Source of the DNA: JAJXWB01 sp046349085
GTDB lineage: Bacteria; Pseudomonadota; Alphaproteobacteria; Rhizobiales; Beijerinckiaceae
Assembly (NCBI GenBank): GCA_046349085.1
Contig: JAXMDA010000004.1
Coordinates: forward strand, 248,001-312,000
DNA length: 64,000 nt
Direction: 5' to 3'
The translations under genes and the position numbers were made by a program. Every line of letters starts with the position of its first letter. Position 1 is the stretch's first letter. The notes under the pieces are model-generated. The model was not told the DNA's origin. It saw nothing but the letters and a program-made list of their open reading frames with translations, and searched no databases. Shown piece after piece: positions 15,402-23,217 of this stretch.

Positions 15402-17012
15402 TCACGCGGCGCAGGCGCGCGCGATCGCCCTGGCGATCTTCGTTTCGTCGAAGGCGCGCCAGCGCGCGGCGACATGCTGGTCCGGACGGATCAGATAGAC
15501 CGCGCCCGGCTTCGCGTCATAGCGCTCGGCCAGCAAGCCCTTCTCGTCCACGAAATCGACGCCGACCGTTTTCACGCGAGCGCGGATATTGTTCCAGACG
15601 ACTTCCTCCGCAGCGGGCGTCTCGCCGAAGACGACGACCGTGAAACCGTCCGCGACCTGCCGCAGAAACCAGTCGCGCCGGCCTGCGACCAGCACGGGCG
15701 CGTCGGCGCAATTCGTTCCGGGCGGCATCTTGCCCGCAAACGCGTCCTCGTCCGGCGTGTTGAGCGAGGAATGGACGTAAGGCGTCGGCGTCGACAGCCG
15801 GCCCGAATTCACCAGCGGCCGCGCGAAGGGATAATCTTCCGAAAGTTCGAGAACGGCGTCGCGGAAGCGGCGGCTCATCTCCGTCTTCGGCGTGATGAAG
15901 TCCGTGGAGCGCGTGGAATTCAGAAGATTGTCGTCGGCAGCGAACGCGCGCTCCTCGTCGTAGCTGTCGATCAGCGCGACCGGCGCGACGCCGTCGATCA
16001 CGGCTTTCAGCTTCCAGCCGAGATTGTCGATATCCTGCACGCCGGTATTGGCGCCGCGCGCGCCGAAGGGCGAAACCTGATGCGCGGCGTCGCCGGCGAA
16101 CAGCACGCGGCCATAGCGGAACTTGTCGATGCGACGGCAGGCGAACTGGTAGACCGACACCCATTCCAATTCGAACTCGGTGTCGTCGCCGAGCATGGCG
16201 CGCACGCGCGGGATGACCTTTTCCGGCTTCTTTTCTTCCTCTGGGTCGGTATTCCAGCCGAGCTGGAAATCGAGCCGCCAGACGTCGTCGGACTGCTTGT
16301 GCAGCAGCGCCGACTGATTGCGGTGAAACGGCGGATCGAACCAGAACCAGCGCTCGGTCGGGAATTCCGCCTTCATCACGATGTCGGCGATGAGGAAGCG
16401 GTCCTGAAAGAAATGGCCGGTGAAATCGGCGCCGACCATCTTGCGCGTATCGGAATTGGCGCCGTCGCAGGCGACCACCCATTCGGCTTCCATCGTGAAC
16501 ACGCCGTCGGGCGTCTCGACGGTGAGAACGGCGTGATCCTCCTTCTGCTCGACGCCGACGACCTTGTGCCTCCAGCGCAGATCGACCTCGGGCAGCGCCT
16601 TGCATTCCTCGATCATGAATTCTTCGAGGTAATATTGCTGCAGGTTGATCATCGCCGGCATCTTGTGGTCGGCTTCCGGCAGCAGGTTGAACGTGTAGCG
16701 CAGGTCGTCGCCGAAGAAGACCTTGCCGACGTTCCAGCTCACGCCCTTTTCCACCATGCGCTCGCCGCAGCCGAGCCGGTCCCAGATTTCCAGCGGACGC
16801 TTGGCGTAGCAGACCGCGCGCGAGCCCACCGACACCGTGTCGTTGTCGTCGAGCACGATGGTCCTGATCCCGCGCTTGCCGAAATCGAGCGCCGCCGTCA
16901 GCCCGATCGGCCCGGCGCCGATCACCACGACAGGGTGGCGGACGACGCGGCCTTCGATCTGCTCTTTCGACTGATGGTAAGGAAATTTCGGATAGCTATA
17001 GGTCTGCAGCAT
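15402..17012 (-). CDS. FAD-dependent aromatic hydroxylase (3-(3-hydroxyphenyl)propionate hydroxylase-like)
   Basis: This 536-aa class-A flavoprotein monooxygenase (PF01494) has GAGPIGL of the N-terminal Rossmann fold, a DG motif (VVACDGANSDTRKMVG) and the FAD-binding GDAAHQVSPFGARGANTG. The C-terminal domain is thioredoxin-like and degenerate, as in MhpA relatives. I prefer ATG 17012 (MLQTYSYPKF) because GGAGGAG stands 8-10 bases before it; ATG 17051 is an alternative with 13 more residues. Clustered with hmgA and fahA, it may hydroxylate a monohydroxylated phenylacetate-type ring to homogentisate, or another phenol to a quinol. The exact substrate is not visible. It is divergent in orientation from the hmgA genes. 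Confidence 0.87.
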   Translation of the reverse strand: MLQTYSYPKFPYHQSKEQIEGRVVRHPVVVIGAGPIGLTAALDFGKRGIRTIVLDDNDTVSVGSRAVCYAKRPLEIWDRLGCGERMVEKGVSWNVGKVFFGDDLRYTFNLLPEADHKMPAMINLQQYYLEEFMIEECKALPEVDLRWRHKVVGVEQKEDHAVLTVETPDGVFTMEAEWVVACDGANSDTRKMVGADFTGHFFQDRFLIADIVMKAEFPTERWFWFDPPFHRNQSALLHKQSDDVWRLDFQLGWNTDPEEEKKPEKVIPRVRAMLGDDTEFELEWVSVYQFACRRIDKFRYGRVLFAGDAAHQVSPFGARGANTGVQDIDNLGWKLKAVIDGVAPVALIDSYDEERAFAADDNLLNSTRSTDFITPKTEMSRRFRDAVLELSEDYPFARPLVNSGRLSTPTPYVHSSLNTPDEDAFAGKMPPGTNCADAPVLVAGRRDWFLRQVADGFTVVVFGETPAAEEVVWNNIRARVKTVGVDFVDEKGLLAERYDAKPGAVYLIRPDQHVAARWRAFDETKIARAIARACAA

Positions 17013-17135
17013 TCCTGGCGCTCCTCCCCGAAGCGTCGTGTCTTGCATCATCGCGTTCGCGCCATGCCAGAGGGCTAGTCGGAACTCACATTCTGAAAGG
17101 CCGGAACTCTGAATCCGGCGGGATCCAGCGCAAGA

Positions 17136-17168
17136 TCCCGGATCGGCCTTCGGCCGTCCGGGATGACA
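17136..17168. repeat. Intergenic palindrome, family A, second (short) copy
   Basis: TCCCGGA-T-CGGCC-TTC-GGCCG-TCCGGGA followed by TGACA is a compact hairpin. It is the inverse of the left part of the element at 10563-10659, and lies just after the stop of the VOC gene. Confidence 0.7.
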
Positions 17169-17184
17169 GGCGAAGCCTAGGCCC

Positions 17185-17724
17185 TTACGCCTTGCCGAAT
17201 TCCTTCTCGTGCAGCCAGGCGGTGTGGCGCGGCGGCTTCTTGGTGACCGCCCATTCCTCGATCATCTCGTGCGCCACCGATTTCATGCGCTCCATCTGCT
17301 CGGCGTTCGTCGTCCAGGTCGCGACTTCGAGACGGTGGCCCGAGGGGTCGTGGAAATAGATCGACTGGAAGATCGTATGGTCGGTCGGGCCGACGACATC
17401 GAGGCCCGCCTTCACGGCGCGCTCGCGGATCTCCTCCACTTCAGCCATGTCCTTCACCTGGAAGGCGATGTGCTGCGTCCATTCCGGCGTGTTGGGGTCG
17501 CGGCCCATCGGCGGCGAATTCGGCAGTTCGAAGAAGGCGAGAATGTTGCCGTTCCCGGCATTGAGGAAGATGTGCATGTAGGGATCGGGCGCCTTGGTCG
17601 AAGGCACGCTGTCCTCGGCGATGGCGCCGAGCAGCTCCATGCCCAGCACGCGGTCGTAGAACTCGACCGTCTCCTTGGCGTCGCGGCAGCGATAGGCGAC
17701 GTGATGAATTTTCTCGATTGACAT
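17185..17724 (-). CDS. VOC-family (glyoxalase/extradiol dioxygenase-type) protein
   Basis: This 179-aa protein has the paired beta-alpha-beta modules of the vicinal oxygen chelate superfamily. Likely metal ligands are His8 (HVAYRC), the His of TQHIAFQV and the Glu of HRLEVATW. VOC enzymes include glyoxalases, extradiol ring-cleavage dioxygenases and isomerases. Its place between the FAD hydroxylase and a MarR gene suggests it acts on the hydroxylated aromatic or its ring-cleavage product. A 20-bp palindrome lies 26 bp upstream of ATG 17724, so a MarR protein probably controls it. The precise reaction is unknown. Confidence 0.82.
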   Translation of the reverse strand: MSIEKIHHVAYRCRDAKETVEFYDRVLGMELLGAIAEDSVPSTKAPDPYMHIFLNAGNGNILAFFELPNSPPMGRDPNTPEWTQHIAFQVKDMAEVEEIRERAVKAGLDVVGPTDHTIFQSIYFHDPSGHRLEVATWTTNAEQMERMKSVAHEMIEEWAVTKKPPRHTAWLHEKEFGKA

Positions 17725-17749
17725 GGGCTGTCCTCCTCAGCGATGGTCA

Positions 17750-17769
17750 TTAGTAACACATGTTACTAA
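17750..17769. promoter_or_regulatory. Perfect 20-bp operator palindrome TTAGTAACA-CA-TGTTACTAA
   Basis: Two exact 9-bp arms are separated by 2 bp, 26 bp upstream of the VOC gene and 118 bp upstream of the divergent MarR gene. A further half-site, GTAAC at 17881-17885, stands 2 bp before the MarR ATG. Size and symmetry fit a MarR dimer site; autoregulation plus repression of the VOC and hydroxylase operon is the simplest reading. Confidence 0.7.
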
Positions 17770-17887
17770 AATGACAAGCGGCCGCCCATTGATTTTTTTG
17801 AGGCCGCTATTTTGCAGCGCGGCAGAAAAACGTGCATGTTGAACGCGCGCCGCTTCTGAGAATCGGGATGGAGCGATCAGGTAACAA

Positions 17888-18385
17888 ATGCCCGGAAACG
17901 CAAAGCTCGCGACCCTGCCTTTCCCGCCCGCCCGGGGCGAGGAGTCCGAACTCGCCCGCTCCATCGCCTATCGGCTGGCGACGCTCGCCGAGCGCGTGTC
18001 GCGCGCGATCGCGCAGACCTACGAAGAGACATTCGACCTGACGCGCCCGGAATGGCGGGTGCTGGCCGCGCTCGCCGCCAACGGCGCGATGACGGCGCGG
18101 GATCTCGGCCCCTGTTCGTCGCTGGACAAGATGCAGGTGAGCCGCGCGATCCAGGGGCTCGAGGCCGCGGGCTACGTCGAGCGGCGCCAGGACGAGAAGG
18201 ACAAGAGATCCAACATCCTTCGCCTGACGCCGGGCGGCGAGGCGCTCTACCGGCAGATCAGGCCGCTGGTCTCGGCGCGCGAGGCGGAGATTCTCGCCGC
18301 GCTCAGCCCGCAGGAACGGGCCGCGCTCGGCGACATGATCGGCCGGCTGCGCGACCGGGTCGAAACGCTGGTGGACGCGCGCTGA
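17888..18385 (+). CDS. MarR-family regulator of the aromatic (homogentisate) region
   Basis: This 165-aa MarR protein has a winged helix with MTARDLGPCSSLDKMQVSRAIQGLE as the helix-turn-helix and RRQDEKDKRSNILRLTPGG as the wing. It is divergent from the VOC gene across the palindromic operator and directly precedes an IclR gene (28 bp between). HpaR- and HmgR-type MarR or IclR proteins commonly control phenylacetate and homogentisate pathways by sensing the aromatic intermediate; which ligand applies here is open. The start ATG 17888 overlaps an operator-like half-site, consistent with self-repression. Confidence 0.88.
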   Translation: MPGNAKLATLPFPPARGEESELARSIAYRLATLAERVSRAIAQTYEETFDLTRPEWRVLAALAANGAMTARDLGPCSSLDKMQVSRAIQGLEAAGYVERRQDEKDKRSNILRLTPGGEALYRQIRPLVSAREAEILAALSPQERAALGDMIGRLRDRVETLVDAR

Positions 18386-18413
18386 CGGCGGCGCGCCGGA
18401 CGGGAGCGGCGAA

Positions 18414-19229
18414 ATGGCGAGAGAAAGCCGGGGCGTGCAATCGATCGAGGTCGGCGGGCGCATTCTCGCCGCGCTGGCGTCCGCCGGCCGTCCCCTGATG
18501 CTGCGCGACGTCGCGGGCCTCGCCGATGTCGCGCCCGCGCAGGCGCACGCCTATCTCGTCAGCTTCCGCAAGATCGGGCTGGTCGAGCAGGACGCGCAAT
18601 CCGGCCTCTATCGCGTCGGGCCTTTCGCCCTGCAGCTCGGCCTCGCGCGGCTGCGCGCCGTCGACGCGCTGCGCCTCGCCGGCGCCGCGGTCGCCGCCTT
18701 CGCCGAAGAAATCAACCTCATGGTGACCGTCACGGTGTGGGGCTCGTTCGGCCCCACCATCGTGCAGGTTCTGGAAGGCACGCGGCAGGTGCACGTCAAT
18801 CTGCGCGCCGGCGCCGTCTATTCGGTCACCGGCACGGCCACCGGCCTGGTGTTCGGCGCATTCCTGCCCAAGGCGACGGTGCAATCGCATCTGGCGGCGA
18901 TCGGCGGCAAGGACCATACCGGCCGCATCGGCGCCGAGGTCGACGACGACGCTTTCGCGCAGGCGATCGTCGACGTGCGGCGCAAGGGATTCGCCGTGGC
19001 GAAGGGCTCGCCGATCCCCGGCGTGAACGCCCTCGCAGCGCCGGTGTTCGACCACAGCGGCCAGTTGCAGCTCGCCGTCACCATCATCGGGCCGGCGGCT
19101 TCGGTCGAGATCGAGCCGGACAGCCCCCTGGCGCGGCGCCTGCTGGCCTTCACCGGCGGCCTGTCGCGCCAGCTCGGCTATGACGTCCAGACGGACGGCT
19201 CGCCCTTCCTGCGGGTCGTCAAGGCCTGA
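18414..19229 (+). CDS. IclR-family transcriptional regulator (HmgR-like)
   Basis: This 271-aa protein has an N-terminal winged helix (VGGRILAALASAGRPLMLRDVAGLADVAPAQ...) and the C-terminal IclR effector domain (PGVNALAAPVFDHSGQLQLAVTIIG). IclR proteins bind small acids; the homogentisate regulator HmgR of Pseudomonas putida is one. It lies upstream of and in the same direction as the MBL-hmgA-fahA genes, across a 214-bp gap rich in palindromes (19285-19381). Control of hmgA-fahA is therefore likely but inferred. Confidence 0.87.
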   Translation: MARESRGVQSIEVGGRILAALASAGRPLMLRDVAGLADVAPAQAHAYLVSFRKIGLVEQDAQSGLYRVGPFALQLGLARLRAVDALRLAGAAVAAFAEEINLMVTVTVWGSFGPTIVQVLEGTRQVHVNLRAGAVYSVTGTATGLVFGAFLPKATVQSHLAAIGGKDHTGRIGAEVDDDAFAQAIVDVRRKGFAVAKGSPIPGVNALAAPVFDHSGQLQLAVTIIGPAASVEIEPDSPLARRLLAFTGGLSRQLGYDVQTDGSPFLRVVKA

Positions 19230-19284
19230 TTGCAAAACGGTTTGCGCGCGCGTCGCCCTCATTGCGCAGGCGCTTCAAAATCGC

Positions 19285-19381
19285 AAATGACAAATCATTT
19301 CGCTATTTGCTAATTTGACTTGTGAGAATGACATTCTCAGGCTAAGACGCAATGCGGGCGAATTCCTACGCTATTTGCGTA
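19285..19381. promoter_or_regulatory. Operator cluster upstream of MBL-hmgA-fahA
   Basis: Three inverted repeats are packed together: AAATGA-CAAA-TCATTT (19285-19300), TGAGAATG-A-CATTCTCA (19323-19339, exact 8-bp arms) and TACGC-TATTT-GCGTA (19367-19381). CGCTATTTGC also occurs twice as a direct repeat (19301 and 19369). A TTGACT box starts at 19315. IclR and MarR are the local candidates to bind here. Confidence 0.5.
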
Positions 19382-19443
19382 AGCGCGCCGCCGAACAACG
19401 ACAGGCCCAGGCGTTCGAGCCGCCCGGCCGCAGGGAGAAAACC

Positions 19444-20424
19444 ATGACCGGCTTCGCCAGCACCAAGGACCTCGCCGACAAGATCGTCAGCTTCGACGAG
19501 TTGGGCGCAGGTCTCTATGGCTACACGGCCGAAGGCGATCCGAACTCCGGCGTGGTGATCGGTCCCGACTCCGCGCTCGTCGTCGACGCGCAGGCGACGC
19601 CCGACATGGCCAGGGACGTGATCGCGCGCATCCGCAGCGTCACCGACAAGCCGGTGAAGCATGTCGTGCTGACGCACTATCACGCCGTGCGCGTGCTCGG
19701 CGCCTCGGGCTACGGCGGCGCCGAGATCATCGCTTCCGACGTCACGCGCGGCCTCATCGTCGAGCGCGGCAGGCAGGACATGGACAGCGAGATCGGCCGC
19801 TTCCCGCGTCTGTTCCGCGGCAAGGAGAGCATTCCCGGCCTCACCTGGCCGCATGTCGTCTTCCACAAGCGCATGACGCTGTGGATGGGCGACCGCGAGG
19901 TGCAGATCATCCATGTCGGCCGCTCGCACACGGCCGGCGACACTGTCGTCTGGCTGCCGAAGGAGCGCGTGCTCTTTGCCGGGGACACCGTGGAATTCGG
20001 CGCGACGCCCTATTGCGGCGACGCGCATTTCAAGGACTGGTCCGCGACTCTCGGCGTCATCCGCGCGCTCAAGCCCGAAAAGCTCGTGCCCGGCCGCGGC
20101 CGCTGCCTTGTCGGCGAGAAGGAAGTGGAAGAGGCGATCGCCGGCACGGCGAGCTTCACCTCCGACCTCTACGCCATCGCGCAGAAGGCGGTCGCCGACG
20201 GCAAGGACCTCAACGCGACCTACAGGCTGGCGATGAGCGAGATGCGCCCCAAATACGGGCATTGGGTGATCTTCGAGCATTGCATGCCCTTCAACGTCTC
20301 GCGCGCCTTCGACGAGGCGAGCGGCCTCGACCATCCGAAGATCTGGACCGCCGAGCGCGATCTCGAAATGTGGCGGGCGCTGGAGGGCGCGCAGCCGATC
20401 AAGTCGGCAGAAGTGCATTCATGA
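19444..20424 (+). CDS. MBL-fold metallo-hydrolase with a non-canonical metal motif
   Basis: This 326-aa metallo-beta-lactamase-fold protein is the first gene before hmgA (19 bp spacing). The later metal motifs are present (SHTAGDTVVW and LFAGDTVEFG), but the signature HxHxDH is LTHYHAVRVLGAS: the first two His remain, while Asp and the third His are Val and Arg. At most one metal may be bound, or the chemistry differs. I recall similar HYHAVR versions beside aromatic pathways in other alphaproteobacteria, so it is probably a fixed variant rather than damage. A hydrolytic step on an aromatic or lactone intermediate is conceivable; its reaction is unknown. The reading frame is open upstream, but ATG 19444 follows AGGGAG and starts the conserved sequence. 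Confidence 0.82.
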   Translation: MTGFASTKDLADKIVSFDELGAGLYGYTAEGDPNSGVVIGPDSALVVDAQATPDMARDVIARIRSVTDKPVKHVVLTHYHAVRVLGASGYGGAEIIASDVTRGLIVERGRQDMDSEIGRFPRLFRGKESIPGLTWPHVVFHKRMTLWMGDREVQIIHVGRSHTAGDTVVWLPKERVLFAGDTVEFGATPYCGDAHFKDWSATLGVIRALKPEKLVPGRGRCLVGEKEVEEAIAGTASFTSDLYAIAQKAVADGKDLNATYRLAMSEMRPKYGHWVIFEHCMPFNVSRAFDEASGLDHPKIWTAERDLEMWRALEGAQPIKSAEVHS

Positions 20425-20443
20425 CCTGAAGGAGGGAGCGCCG

Positions 20444-21805
20444 ATGACGAAACCCTTCGAGACGAAGCCCTTCAAGACCGCCGCTGCGAGGCCCGCGACC
20501 GCGACGCCCGAAGGCTACATGCCGGGCTTCGGCAACGGCTTCGAGACCGAGGCGCTGCCGGGCGCGCTGCCCATCGGCCGCAATTCGCCGCAGCGCTGCG
20601 CCTACGGGCTCTATGCCGAGCAATTGTCGGGCTCGCCCTTCACCGCCCCGCGCGCCAGCAACGAGCGCTCGTGGCTCTACCGCATCCGCCCGACGGTCGC
20701 GCATTGGGGCGACTTCGAGAAGATCGACGCCGGCCTGTGGCGCACGGCGCCCTGCGCCGAAATCGACATCGCGCCGGCGCCCCTGCGCTGGGACCCGATC
20801 CCGCTGCCCGACAAGCCGCTGTCGTTCCTCGAGGGCGTGCACACGATCACCACCGCCGGCGACGCCGGCGCGCAATCCGGCATGGCCGCGCATGTCTATC
20901 TCGTCACGCGCTCGATGCAGGACGAATATTTCTACAATGCCGACGCCGAAATGCTGTTCGCGCCGCAGGCGGGCGGCCTGCGCCTGCGCACGGAATTCGG
21001 AATCATCGACATCGAGCCCGGCGAAATCTCCGTCATTCCGCGCGGCGTGAAGATTTGCGTCGAACTGCGCGCGGGACCGGCGCGCGGCTATCTCTGCGAG
21101 AATTACGGCGGCGCCTTCACGCTGCCCGAGCGCGGCCCGATCGGCGCGAACTGCCTCGCCAACCAGCGCGATTTCTACACGCCCGTCGCCGCCTACGAGG
21201 ACCGCGAGGCGCCCTCGCGTCTCGTCGTCAAATGGGGCGGCGCGCTGTGGCGCGCGGAGATCGGCCATTGCCCGCTCGACGTCGTCGCCTGGCACGGCAA
21301 TTACGCGCCCTACAAATACGACCTGCGCCGCTTCGCGCCGGTCGGCCCGATCCTCTACGATCACGCCGATCCCAGCATCTTCACCGTGCTGACCTCGCCG
21401 TCGGAGACGCCCGGCACGGCGAACATCGATTTCGTGATCTTCCCCGAGCGCTGGCTGGTGGCGGAAAACACCTTCCGTCCGCCGTGGTACCACATGAACG
21501 TGATGAGCGAGTTCATGGGGCTGATCTACGGCGTCTACGACGCCAAGACCGGCGGCGGCTTCGCGCCCGGCGGCTTCAGCCTGCACAACACCATGCTGCC
21601 GCACGGGCCGGACCTGCGCGCCTTCGAGGACGCCAGCGCCGTCGATCTCAAGCCGCACAAGCTTGAAGGCACGATGGCCTTCATGTTCGAGACGCGCTTC
21701 ATGCAGCGCGTGACGAAATTCGCCGCCGAGGCGCCGCAACTGCAAAAGAGCTACAAATCCTACGGCGCGGCGCTGCAGAAGCATTTCAACCCCGCCAAGC
21801 CCTGA
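20444..21805 (+). CDS. hmgA: Homogentisate 1,2-dioxygenase
   Basis: This 453-aa protein is the full length of the family, opening GYMPGFGNGFETEALPGALP, the classic HGD start. The iron ligands lie in WYHMNVMSEFMGLIYG (His and Glu) and the following HGPD-type histidine segment. It cleaves the homogentisate ring to maleylacetoacetate in tyrosine and phenylacetate breakdown. A GGAGGGAG ribosome site precedes ATG 20444. It lies between the metallo-hydrolase and fahA in one operon. No maleylacetoacetate isomerase or HPPD gene is in the window. Confidence 0.97.
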   Translation: MTKPFETKPFKTAAARPATATPEGYMPGFGNGFETEALPGALPIGRNSPQRCAYGLYAEQLSGSPFTAPRASNERSWLYRIRPTVAHWGDFEKIDAGLWRTAPCAEIDIAPAPLRWDPIPLPDKPLSFLEGVHTITTAGDAGAQSGMAAHVYLVTRSMQDEYFYNADAEMLFAPQAGGLRLRTEFGIIDIEPGEISVIPRGVKICVELRAGPARGYLCENYGGAFTLPERGPIGANCLANQRDFYTPVAAYEDREAPSRLVVKWGGALWRAEIGHCPLDVVAWHGNYAPYKYDLRRFAPVGPILYDHADPSIFTVLTSPSETPGTANIDFVIFPERWLVAENTFRPPWYHMNVMSEFMGLIYGVYDAKTGGGFAPGGFSLHNTMLPHGPDLRAFEDASAVDLKPHKLEGTMAFMFETRFMQRVTKFAAEAPQLQKSYKSYGAALQKHFNPAKP

Positions 21806-21848
21806 TCCGTCTCCGGCGCGCTGCGCGCGCCCTGCATCCAAGGAAGCC

Positions 21849-23153
21849 ATGCCGCACCTCGACGCCACGCACGCGCGCGATCTCGAAAGCTGGGTCGCAA
21901 GCGCCAACGGCCACCCGAGCTTTCCGATCCAGAACCTGCCCTTCGGCGTGTTCGCGCCGCGCGGCGGCGATCCGCGTTGCGGCGTGGCGATCGGCGACGA
22001 CATTCTCGACCTGCGCGCCCTGGCCGAAGCGAAGCTGCTCGACGGCGCGGCGCAGGCGGCGTGCGCGGCCTGCGCCGGCGCGACGCTCAACGATTTTCTG
22101 GCGCTCGACCCCGCCGCGCGAAAAGCCTTGCGCGCCGGCCTGAGCAAGTTCCTCTCGAAGGACTCCACACCCCATCCCGGACTGCTGCATCGCGCAGCCG
22201 ATTGCGCGCTCGCGCTGCCGGCAAGGATCGGCGACTACACCGATCTCTACGCCGGTATTCATCACGCGACCAAGGTCGGGCAATTGTTCCGGCCCGACAG
22301 CCCGCTGATGCCGAACTACAAATGGATACCGATCGGCTATCACGGCCGCGCCTCCTCCGTGCGCCCGAGCGGCGAGAACGTCCGCAGGCCGAACGGCCAG
22401 CGCAAGGCGCCGGATGCGAATGCGCCGACCTTCGGTCCCTGCGAGCGGCTCGATTTCGAACTCGAATTGGGCGTGTGGATCGGCGGACATAACGAACTCG
22501 GCGCGCCCGTGCCGATTTCCGAAGCGGCCGATCGCATCGCCGGCTTCTGCCTGCTCAACGACTGGTCGGCGCGCGATATCCAGGCGTGGGAATACCAGCC
22601 GCTCGGGCCCTTCCTCGCCAAGTCATTCCACACCACGATCTCGCCGTGGATCGTCACGCCGGAGGCGCTCGCGCCCTTCCGCGCGCCCGCTTTTTCTCGC
22701 GCGCCGGACGATCCCAGGCCGCTGCCCTATCTCGACGATGCGACGGACCAGAAGGAAGGCGGGCTCGCGCTCGAACTCGAAGTGTGGCTGACGACGGCTC
22801 AGATGCGCGCCAAAGGCCTTGCGCCGCATCGCCTGTGCCTCGGCGACGCCCGCAATCTCTACTGGACGCCGGCGCAGATGGTCGCCCATCACGCGTCGAA
22901 CGGCTGCAATCTCGGGGCCGGCGATCTGCTGGGCACCGGCACGATCTCCGCGCCGCAAAAAGGCGCTTTCGGCTCGCTGCTGGAAGAGACCAACGGCGGG
23001 CGCGAGCCGATCGCGCTTGCCAGCGGCGAGACGCGCACGTTCCTGCATGACGGCGACGAGATCGTCATGCGCGCGACGGCGAAGCGCGACGGCTTCGCGC
23101 CGATCGGCTTCGGCGAATGCCGCGGAACGATTGTGGCGGCGCCGGCAAGCTAG
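21849..23153 (+). CDS. fahA: Fumarylacetoacetase
   Basis: This 434-aa protein has the full fumarylacetoacetase architecture: an N-terminal SH3-like domain (FPIQNLPFGVF), then the FAH catalytic domain (DYTDLYAGIHHATKVGQLFRP, the metal Glu/Asp of FELELGVWIG, and LNDWSARDIQAWEYQPLGPFLAKSF). It hydrolyses 4-fumarylacetoacetate to fumarate and acetoacetate, directly completing the homogentisate route begun by hmgA 43 bp upstream. AAGGA stands before ATG 21849. Confidence 0.97.
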   Translation: MPHLDATHARDLESWVASANGHPSFPIQNLPFGVFAPRGGDPRCGVAIGDDILDLRALAEAKLLDGAAQAACAACAGATLNDFLALDPAARKALRAGLSKFLSKDSTPHPGLLHRAADCALALPARIGDYTDLYAGIHHATKVGQLFRPDSPLMPNYKWIPIGYHGRASSVRPSGENVRRPNGQRKAPDANAPTFGPCERLDFELELGVWIGGHNELGAPVPISEAADRIAGFCLLNDWSARDIQAWEYQPLGPFLAKSFHTTISPWIVTPEALAPFRAPAFSRAPDDPRPLPYLDDATDQKEGGLALELEVWLTTAQMRAKGLAPHRLCLGDARNLYWTPAQMVAHHASNGCNLGAGDLLGTGTISAPQKGAFGSLLEETNGGREPIALASGETRTFLHDGDEIVMRATAKRDGFAPIGFGECRGTIVAAPAS

Positions 23154-23217
23154 AGCGGTTCACACCAGCTTGGAATCGCCCGGCCGCCATCCCGACTCAC
23201 GGCGCCGCGCCGGCGCG

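Noticed and set aside
13989..17078. 1029-codon plus-strand frame opposite the binding protein and FAD hydroxylase
   Set aside because: It spans several real minus-strand genes and the gaps between them; no domain, composition typical of GC-driven shadows.
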